From positions 3,782,001 through 3,846,000 of the forward strand of contig NZ_VFOP01000001.1 in NCBI RefSeq assembly GCF_006716185.1: a stretch of 64,000 nucleotides of DNA. The letters run 5' to 3'. Position numbers and translations under genes: made by a program. Positions 58,634 through 64,000 of the stretch are shown here, piece by piece (position 1 is the first letter of the stretch; each line of letters opens with the position of its first letter). Below the pieces are notes generated by a model. It made no database searches. It worked only from the letters and a program-made list of their open reading frames with translations, and had not been told where the DNA came from. The DNA comes from Ornithinicoccus hortensis. Its GTDB lineage: Bacteria; Actinomycetota; Actinomycetes; Actinomycetales; Dermatophilaceae.

Positions 58634-59223
58634 CGGTCCGCACCCCCTCGGCCGAACAGCCCGCGGAGGCCGGCACCGGCCTCCCGGCGCTCGGCATCCG
58701 CCGTCCACCCCGAGACGGTCGTCTCGTCCTCGCTGAGCACCGAGGAGTCCCGCAGCGCCTGCATACCGCGGGAGGCCCGGCTCTTCACGGTGCCCTCCCG
58801 GCAGCCGAGGACCCGGGCTATCTCGGCCACCGACAGGTCTTCGTAGTAGCGCAGCACCAGCACCACCCGCTGGTCCACCGGTAGTTCGCGCAGCGCCGCC
58901 CGGACACTCACGACCGAGGCCACCCGGTCATCGAGCGACCGGGTTTCCCGTTCGGGATCGGAGTCCGGCAGGTGTTCGGTGGGGACCTCCCCGGACCAGC
59001 GGCGGCGCCGGTCGCGGACCAGCAGACGCACCATCGTGGTGCGGGTGTAGGACTCCGCTGCCCCGATCACCTCCAACCTGTGCCACGAGTCGAAGGTGCG
59101 CAACAACGCTTCCTGCAGCAGGTCCTCGGCAGTGTGCCGGTTGCCGGTGAACAGGATGGCCGCCCGCAGCATGGACGCGTAGCGCGCGTCGACGAATGCC
59201 GTGAACTCCTTGCTGCGGCGCAC
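58630..59223 (-). CDS. SigE-type ECF RNA polymerase sigma factor
   Basis: A 197-residue ECF sigma factor of the SigE (SigE70) family. Region 2 is FVDARYASMLRAAILFTGNRHTAEDLLQEALLR (residues 8-40), and region 4 LPVDQRVVLVLRYYEDLSVAEIARVLGCREGTVKSRASRG (about 115-155). The 40-residue C-terminal extension is unusual. GTG start at 59223 after GGAGCGAGG. It likely controls its own operon with the membrane protein that follows. Confidence 0.92.
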   Translation of the reverse strand: MRRSKEFTAFVDARYASMLRAAILFTGNRHTAEDLLQEALLRTFDSWHRLEVIGAAESYTRTTMVRLLVRDRRRRWSGEVPTEHLPDSDPERETRSLDDRVASVVSVRAALRELPVDQRVVLVLRYYEDLSVAEIARVLGCREGTVKSRASRGMQALRDSSVLSEDETTVSGWTADAERREAGAGLRGLFGRGGADR

Positions 59224-59339
59224 CCTCGCTCCTCGTCTGTCCCCGGCCCCGGGCGTCTGTCGCCCGGGCGCTCCATCAGCAAAGAGGCCCTGGCCGGGCG
59301 AACGGTTCCACTCCCCACCACCGTATGCCCACGGGCCGC

Positions 59340-59969
59340 TCAGCGCGTGGGTGCGCCGTCGGTCTCCTCGCGGGGGGCGGCGCCGCGTCGCTGCAGAAAA
59401 CGGTCCACCACGGCACCGAGGATCACCGCGAGGGTGATCGCCAGGACCGCACCCAGCAGTGGGTTCTCCTCCATCCAGTGACCTGCCACGGCCCCGATCG
59501 CCACCGAGTACGCCGCCCAGGAGGTGACCGCCAGCAGGTCGCAGGCGATGAACCGGCCCCGGTGGAACCGGGTGATCCCGGCGGTGACGTTGACCGCGAC
59601 CCGACCGACCGGGATGTAGCGAGCAACGATGATGATCATCGCCCCGCGTCTGGCCAACTGTTGGTCAGCCCAGTCCAGCATCGTGGACATCTTGAACCGC
59701 TTCGAATGACGCAGCCGCCGCAGTCCCCCGTTCCGCCCGAGGGTGTAGGCGATGTTGTCACCGGCGAAGGCTCCGCCCGCCGCGACCAGGAACAAGAGCA
59801 CCAGGGACGGCTCGCCCACGGACGCGCTCACCGCCGCCAGTGCGACCACGACCGACTCGCTCGGAAGCGGCGGGAAGAAACCGTCGAGCAGGCACAGCGC
59901 GAAGACCACCGGCAGCACCCAGGTCGCCCCCGCGTGGTCCTGGATGAACTGGTTCAGAGCGTCGAACAC
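59340..59969 (-). CDS. DedA/SNARE-associated (VTT domain) membrane protein
   Basis: A 209-residue DedA-family protein, inner-membrane phospholipid scramblase-like. The landmarks FFPPLPSESVVVALAA, AGDNIAYTLGR and FIPVGRVAVNVTAGITRFHRGRF-type stretch (R-F-x-P-x-x-R, here RYIPVGR) are clear. DedA proteins recycle undecaprenyl phosphate or maintain proton motive force. GTG 59969 has GGGAGG upstream and removes an implausible Ser/Arg-rich extension. Confidence 0.9.
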   Translation of the reverse strand: MFDALNQFIQDHAGATWVLPVVFALCLLDGFFPPLPSESVVVALAAVSASVGEPSLVLLFLVAAGGAFAGDNIAYTLGRNGGLRRLRHSKRFKMSTMLDWADQQLARRGAMIIIVARYIPVGRVAVNVTAGITRFHRGRFIACDLLAVTSWAAYSVAIGAVAGHWMEENPLLGAVLAITLAVILGAVVDRFLQRRGAAPREETDGAPTR

Positions 59970-60049
59970 GTGCGACCTCCCGGCGCTCTCGTGGATGGAT
60001 CCGTCCCGACACGGGCGGCTCCAAAATACCCCCTGCTCCCCCGGCCGCG

Positions 60050-60559
60050 TCAGACCTGTTGCAGCCACCGTTCCAGCCGGGACTCCTGCTCCTGCGCCAG
60101 CGCGCGCACCAGGGCCACCTGTTCGACGTCGTGCAGCCGGGCGAGGTCCCCCAGGGTCGCGCCGGAGCGCAGTTCCTCCTGCAGGGTGGTCAACTCCATC
60201 CCGAGGACCCGAGCAGCGGTGTGCAGGTTCGTGCCCCCCGGGCCGAGGATGCCGGCCGCCGGCTCGGCCGGCGTCGACCCGGTCGGGACGGGGGCCGCGG
60301 CGCCTTCGGCGCCGGCGACCCGGTAGCCGGGCGACACCAGGTCCGACGGGAACGTGATGGCCGTGGCGGTGCCCCTATCGGAGTCCGGCGCCTGCCCCGG
60401 CCCCCCGGCCGGGTCATCGTCGTCACCGCTGTCCTGACAGACCGTCTCGCTTCCCTGGTCGGTGCCTGCCCTCGCGGCGGGTGCCACCAATCCGATCCCC
60501 AGCACGCTCGCCGTCCCCAACGTACCGGCGGTGACTGCTGTGGCAAACCGTCGCTTCAT
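60050..60559 (-). CDS. Secreted alanine-rich protein of unknown function
   Basis: A 169-residue exported protein: signal peptide MKRRFATAVTAGTLGTASVLGIGLVAPAARAG-type with cleavage after ARA (about residue 31), then an acidic spacer (SGDDDDPAGG). The C-terminal 60 residues, HTAARVLGMELTTLQEELRSGATLGDLARLHDVEQVALVRAL, match the short helical repeat seen in many actinobacterial secreted proteins (DUF2680/YckD-like). Function unknown. ATG at 60559. Confidence 0.75.
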   Translation of the reverse strand: MKRRFATAVTAGTLGTASVLGIGLVAPAARAGTDQGSETVCQDSGDDDDPAGGPGQAPDSDRGTATAITFPSDLVSPGYRVAGAEGAAAPVPTGSTPAEPAAGILGPGGTNLHTAARVLGMELTTLQEELRSGATLGDLARLHDVEQVALVRALAQEQESRLERWLQQV

Positions 60560-60713
60560 CGCAGATGTCCCTTCCCCGGGGCTCGGCCGCCGCTCGCCGC
60601 GACGGCCTCGAGAGACCATCGTTCCTGCCGTTCCTGAGATCCGGCTGGGAGTGCGTGCGCGGGCCCGACAAATCGGGTTGCTTCCGTTGGCACGACCCCG
60701 CGAGGCTGACGTC

Positions 60714-61118
60714 ATGACCTCATACATCTCGCACACCTCAGTCGATTGCCGCGACGCGTTCGCCCTCTCCGAGTGGTGGAAGCAGGTCCTGGACTACGTC
60801 GACGATCCGGAGGACCCGAACGCGGCGGGCCATGAGGAGTGCCTGATCCAATCCCCTGACGGGGAGCACCGGGTGCTGTTCATCGAGGTCCCCGAGGGCA
60901 AACAGGTCAAGAACCGGATCCACTTCGACCTGCGTCCCTCCTCGGGCAACCAGGCCGAGGAACTCGCGCGCCTGTTAGGGCTCGGCGCCACTGAACTCGA
61001 GGACCGCCGCGACAGCTACGGCCCGGGCACCGGCTGGGTTGTGCTCGCCGACCCGGAGGGCAACGAGTTCTGCATCCTGCGCAGTCTGGCCGAGCGTCGC
61101 GAACCCACGGTGACCTGA
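60714..61118 (+). CDS. VOC/glyoxalase-like domain protein
   Basis: A 134-residue protein with a single glyoxalase-like (VOC, PF18029-type) domain, starting ISHTSVDCRDAFALSEWWKQVLDYV and ending GWVVLADPEGNEFCILRS. NRIHFDLRP-type and the final glutamate are metal-ligand candidates. Such proteins bind or chelate small molecules and occur as resistance or isomerase proteins. The start is ATG at 60714; the hexamer GAGGCT 6 nt upstream is a weak leaderless signal. Confidence 0.87.
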   Translation: MTSYISHTSVDCRDAFALSEWWKQVLDYVDDPEDPNAAGHEECLIQSPDGEHRVLFIEVPEGKQVKNRIHFDLRPSSGNQAEELARLLGLGATELEDRRDSYGPGTGWVVLADPEGNEFCILRSLAERREPTVT

Positions 61119-61148
61119 GCCCGCGGACGCAGCCAGTGCCGGACGGTC

Positions 61149-62366
61149 TCAGTGCGGATCGGCCCGCAGCGGCAGGGTCGCCGCCAACCGCCACCCACCC
61201 TCGCCGGTGGGGCCGGCGTCGAGTTCGCCGCCGAGCAACTGCACGCGCTCGCGCAGCCCGATGACGCCGAACCGGGAGACCGCGAAGCGGCGGGGCGGTT
61301 GCCGCTGTTGCTCCTGCCCCAGGGCGTTGACCACGTCCGCCCGGACAACCCCCTCCTCGACGTCGACCGCGACCTCGAACCGGACGGCGGCGCTGGGGGT
61401 CGAGTGCTTCAGGATGTTCGTGGTGCCCTCCCGAAGCAACCGCGACATGGTGGTCCGCACCCCGAACGGCACCTTGGACAGGTCCCCGGAGACGGCCGTG
61501 GTGACCGGGTGACCCAAATCCTCCAGGGACGCGGCGAGGTCGGCCAGTTCCGACCCCAGGTCGATGCTCGCCGCGGAGCTCGAGACCTCGTCGGTCGACG
61601 GGGGCTCGCGCATCAACCGCAGCAGCCGGCGCAGATCACCCAGCGCGGCCCGGGCCGAGTCGCCGATCACCTCGAAGGTCTCCCGCTCCGCACCGCCCTC
61701 GGGTGCCTGCATGGCACCGGCGCTGGACTGCATCGCGATGACGGTCAGGTCGTGGGCGACGATGTCGTGCAGTTCACGGGCCAGTTCGTCACGCTGCAAC
61801 TGGATCAGGTCCCCGGCGCGCCGGTCGAACTCCTCGATCTGCCGCCGGTCCTCGGCGCGGGTCGCCAGCAGGTAGCGCAGCGAGAGGCCGATGACCAGGG
61901 CCAGCACGAGCATCGCCAGGTAGCCGGAGACGAACGCCGAGGAGCTCAGCGCATGGTCCAGGAACGGGTTGACGATGGTCCACGCCACGGTGGTCACCAG
62001 GGCGATGACGAGCCCATGCCGCACCGCGGCGAAGGCCAGGAACCCGACGACGATGAGGATCTCGAGGGCAAAGGTCCCCGGCTGTGTCTGGGTGGCCACG
62101 AGCAACGCCTGCAGCAGCACCAACGGGACCCACGCCCACCCCGGTCGGAGCGCCACGACCAGCCACATCAGCACGTCTACCACGCACAGCGTCAGCTCCA
62201 GGGCCAGCGGGCCGAAACCATCGGGCCCGGAGTCCAGGACCCGCCATGCGGTGACCGTGTTGCCGACGAGGGCCACCGAGATGATGACGACCCGCAATAC
62301 CAACGGCAACTGCCCCCCGGACCAGAATCCGGGGGGCAGGCGAGAACCGTTCTTCAGCAGACCCAC
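61149..62366 (-). CDS. Sensor histidine kinase (HisKA_3 type)
   Basis: A 405-residue membrane kinase: four to five N-terminal helices (residues 20-160), coiled coil, HisKA_3 box RDELARELHDIVAHDLTVIAMQ (phospho-His near 205) and a HATPase_c domain ending FGVIGLRERVQLLGGELDAGP. GTG start at 62366 overlaps the end of the small secreted peptide gene by 13 bp, indicating coupled expression. Probable partner is the divergent response regulator at 62786. Confidence 0.9.
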   Translation of the reverse strand: MGLLKNGSRLPPGFWSGGQLPLVLRVVIISVALVGNTVTAWRVLDSGPDGFGPLALELTLCVVDVLMWLVVALRPGWAWVPLVLLQALLVATQTQPGTFALEILIVVGFLAFAAVRHGLVIALVTTVAWTIVNPFLDHALSSSAFVSGYLAMLVLALVIGLSLRYLLATRAEDRRQIEEFDRRAGDLIQLQRDELARELHDIVAHDLTVIAMQSSAGAMQAPEGGAERETFEVIGDSARAALGDLRRLLRLMREPPSTDEVSSSAASIDLGSELADLAASLEDLGHPVTTAVSGDLSKVPFGVRTTMSRLLREGTTNILKHSTPSAAVRFEVAVDVEEGVVRADVVNALGQEQQRQPPRRFAVSRFGVIGLRERVQLLGGELDAGPTGEGGWRLAATLPLRADPH

Positions 62367-62554
62367 GGGACGAGGCTACAGAGGTCAGGCATCCGGAACT
62401 GCGGGTCCACCTCCCCGTCGGTCAGCGTGGCAACGGTGGGAGCGAGCTCGCTCCCCGGGCCGGCGGCCTGGGCCGGGACGACCCCCACTGCCAAGGCGAT
62501 CGCGGCGACGGCTGCGGTGAGAATGATCCGGGGAGAGCTGGTGGTGGCGCGCAT
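62354..62554 (-). CDS. Small secreted peptide with C-terminal two-cysteine loop
   Basis: A 66-residue precursor: signal peptide (IILTAAVAAIALAVGVV, cleavage after PAQA, about residue 30), then a 36-residue mature part ending CSLVPWVC. The two cysteines could close a six-residue loop. It lies directly before and overlaps the histidine-kinase gene, the arrangement expected of a self-sensed peptide signal. ATG at 62554 with AGGGAA upstream. No known family. A pheromone role is inference. Confidence 0.65.
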   Translation of the reverse strand: MRATTSSPRIILTAAVAAIALAVGVVPAQAAGPGSELAPTVATLTDGEVDPQFRMPDLCSLVPWVC

Positions 62555-62716
62555 CGGGTTCCCTGCCTTCGGTTTCAGGTGGCCGGCTCGCCGCTGCGGT
62601 GGCCGGTGCTTTCAACCACTACGTTTCCCGCTGCGGGGTACCCGCGAACACATCCTTCCGTCCCCTGTCCATAGAGACAATAGGATGAATCGCCTGTCCG
62701 ACATTGGTTCTTGCCG

Positions 62717-62737
62717 CATGCCGGATCGCCCGGCATG
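62717..62737. promoter_or_regulatory. CATGCCGG-N5-CCGGCATG palindrome before the response regulator
   Basis: A perfect 8-bp-arm inverted repeat in the 231-bp divergent region between the peptide/kinase pair and the response regulator. The spacing fits a LuxR-type regulator site; it could control both directions. Confidence 0.55.
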
Positions 62738-62785
62738 AGGGTGCGCTCGCCCCAGTCGCGCCGTCGGTCCACTAGGGTCACGGCT

Positions 62786-63466
62786 ATGGATCCGATCGCC
62801 GGGGGCGAACCGCTACGTGTCCTGCTGGTCGATGACCAGAAGCTGATGCTCGAGGCCATGCGGGTCTTCATCGACAACGTCGAGGACTTCACCGTCGTCG
62901 GGGAGGCTGCCGACGGGGTCGTGGCAGTGCAGCAGGCACGGGCGCTGCGACCCGACATTGTGCTGATGGACCTGCAGATGCCCCGGATGGATGGTGTCGA
63001 AGCGACCCGCGCCATCCTCGAGGAGAATCCCGACCTGTTGGTCGTCGCGGTGACCACCTTCCACTCCCAGGAGTACGTCATCCCGGCGCTCAAGGCCGGG
63101 GCGAGCGGCTACCTGCTCAAGGACTCGACTCCGGCCGACATCGTTGCCGGGGTCCGGGCGGTGGTCGCCGGAGAGTTCGTGATCTCCTCCCAGGTGACCG
63201 ACGTCCTGGTCCGCAGCGTCCGGGAGGACCAGTCCCCCGCCCCGGCGCAACGCTCCACGCCCGAGGAGCTCGGGTTGAGCGACCGCGAGATGGAGGTCAT
63301 CGAGCTGCTGTGCCAGGGCAGTTCCAACCGGGAGATTGCCCAGCAGATGCACCTGGCGGAGCCGACGGTGAAGTCGCACATCGGCCGGATCATGCAGAAG
63401 CTGGACGTCCGCGACCGCGTCCAGATCGTCATCACCGCCTACCGGTCGGGACTGGCGCAGCTCTGA
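62786..63466 (+). CDS. NarL/LuxR-type response regulator
   Basis: A 226-residue response regulator: receiver with VLLVDDQKLML acidic pair, Asp in IVLMDLQMPRMDG (about 64), Thr in VAVTTFHS and Lys in YLLKDS; LuxR domain GLSDREMEVIELLCQGSSNREIAQQMHLAEPTVKSHIGRIMQKL. ATG at 62786; TAGGGT 7 nt upstream suggests a leaderless message. Divergent from the peptide-kinase pair and followed by a strong terminator. It could regulate the RiPP gene beyond. Confidence 0.92.
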   Translation: MDPIAGGEPLRVLLVDDQKLMLEAMRVFIDNVEDFTVVGEAADGVVAVQQARALRPDIVLMDLQMPRMDGVEATRAILEENPDLLVVAVTTFHSQEYVIPALKAGASGYLLKDSTPADIVAGVRAVVAGEFVISSQVTDVLVRSVREDQSPAPAQRSTPEELGLSDREMEVIELLCQGSSNREIAQQMHLAEPTVKSHIGRIMQKLDVRDRVQIVITAYRSGLAQL

Positions 63467-63477
63467 GTCACACGCCG

Positions 63478-63507
63478 AGTGGCCGGACCCGTCGGGGTCC
63501 GGCCACT
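63478..63507. terminator. Strong hairpin terminator
   Basis: A perfect 13-bp stem (arms 63478-63490 and 63495-63507) with a GTCG tetraloop 11 bp after the response-regulator stop, between convergent genes. No T-run, as usual in this genome. Confidence 0.85.
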
Positions 63508-63535
63508 GGTCACGCAACGCTGCGGGAGCGCCGCG

Positions 63536-63709
63536 TCAGCGTCGTTCGAGGCGATCTATCCGCTGCTCCAGCGAGATCACCCGGGCCCGCAGGTCGGGGT
63601 CGATGTGGTCGGCGGTGTCCCGGCTGCTGATGAGGCGCACGACCTGGACCAGGCCGCCCATCGCGATCGCCAGGAGCACGATCCAGGCGTACCAGGGGAT
63701 GGCGTCCAC
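63536..63709 (-). CDS. PspB-like small membrane protein
   Basis: A 57-residue protein: N-terminal membrane helix (YAWIVLLAIAMGGLVQVV), then a charged helix ending RVISLEQRIDRLERR, a coiled-coil. Size and layout resemble PspB of the phage-shock response. GTG at 63709 follows GGAGAG. No neighbour supports a Psp operon, so the resemblance may be architectural only. Confidence 0.6.
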   Translation of the reverse strand: MDAIPWYAWIVLLAIAMGGLVQVVRLISSRDTADHIDPDLRARVISLEQRIDRLERR

Positions 63710-63930
63710 GGTCTCTCCTCTCGTTCGTCGGCGCGGGTGCGTCCGACCATCCCATTGAGCCATTCCACCGGGAGCCGGGGGTACCGACAAAAGTCGCTAT
63801 CTCCGTGCGACCAAGGTGTCCGCCAGGTCGCGACCAGCGACGGATTCCAGGGGTTCCCCCAGGTCAGCAGAGTTGAGGCAGCCGGCAACCGTCGGTCTGT
63901 TTCAACTCAGGGCACACGAAGGAGAACACC

Positions 63931-64000
63931 ATGGAGAACAACAGCATCGAGCTGCCGGACCTGGACTTCGACGGGATCGAGGTGATGTCGGTCCGCGAGG
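63931..64000 (+). CDS. Probable thiopeptide (thiazolyl peptide) precursor, leader only, cut by right edge
   Basis: Twenty-three codons are visible, from ATG 63931 after GAAGGAGA. The encoded leader has the acidic pattern LPDLDFDGIEVMSVRE, which follows, from memory, the lactazole/berninamycin-type leader pattern D-L-D-x-x-x-I/L-x-V-x-S-V/L-R-D/E that precedes the core. The Ser/Cys-rich core itself lies beyond the window. The 220-bp gap before it (63710-63930) carries an AGTTGA...TCAACT repeat and little else. If right, a YcaO/dehydratase/pyridine-synthase cluster should follow. Confidence 0.6.
   Translation, partial: MENNSIELPDLDFDGIEVMSVRE

Overview
This is a 64 kb piece of a very GC-rich chromosome. 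Coding logic, third-position GC bias, frequent GTG starts, ATGA/GTGA gene overlaps, leaderless promoters (TANNNT exactly 6 nt before a start codon), an F420-type nitroreductase, a TIGR03086 protein and an SigE-type ECF sigma factor all point to an actinobacterium. The frequent heptamer GGCATAC/GTATGCC makes me think of the Intrasporangiaceae/Ornithinimicrobiaceae group, but that placement is inference. I saw no rRNA, tRNA, CRISPR array, transposase or phage structural gene.

Layout. 0-5.9 kb: MerR regulator (cut by the left edge), acyl-CoA dehydrogenase with a short CoA transferase, LysE exporter, Nudix hydrolase, a double-DTG aspartyl protease and a DUF402 protein. 5.8-9.1 kb: soxR, SDR, QueA-like and F420-type genes, bracketed by a 29-bp direct repeat and followed by a repeat-rich gap. 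9.1-13.6 kb: TetR/MFS pair, luciferase-like monooxygenase and a MalY/PatB lyase. 13.7-15.5 kb: a BCCT transporter broken by two frameshifts. 15.8-21.1 kb: methyltransferase, APH-like kinase, flavodoxin-like protein, DUF2784 and a UvrA paralogue. 21.1-28.9 kb: a divergent catabolic cluster (GntR, HMG-CoA-lyase-like, CoA transferase facing hyuA-hyuB-cysteine hydrolase) around a shared operator region. 29-34.3 kb: PIG-L deacetylase, FrnE-like DsbA, MetX-like acyltransferase, a nonsense-mutated VOC gene, a membrane protein with GNAT, and a macro-domain protein.

34.3-42.6 kb is the most accessory-looking part: a DUF218 membrane protein abutting a 5'-truncated glycosyltransferase, a KAP NTPase with an HTH/ECF-S-like membrane fusion protein, a divergent lipoprotein, a sensor-kinase membrane fragment, DUF4230 and VanZ/RDD. 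42.6-48.9 kb: ferredoxin, a CxxC-less DsbA-fold protein, and an MMPL exporter-histidine kinase-response regulator operon whose upstream region carries palindromes and three 33-bp repeats. 48.9-53.6 kb: GntR, amine-oxidase-type flavoprotein and polar amino-acid ABC importer. 53.7-60.6 kb: S4 protein, DinB, OafA-type acyltransferase, PCMT, GNAT, sigma factor with its membrane partner, DedA and a secreted protein.

60.7-64 kb: VOC protein, histidine kinase, a small secreted peptide with a C-terminal two-cysteine loop overlapping the kinase gene, a NarL-type response regulator, a PspB-like micro-protein and, at the very right edge, the leader of what looks like a thiopeptide (thiazolyl peptide) precursor. 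The window probably stops at the door of a RiPP gene cluster. The secreted peptide plus two-component pair could be its regulatory input; that link is inference from position only.
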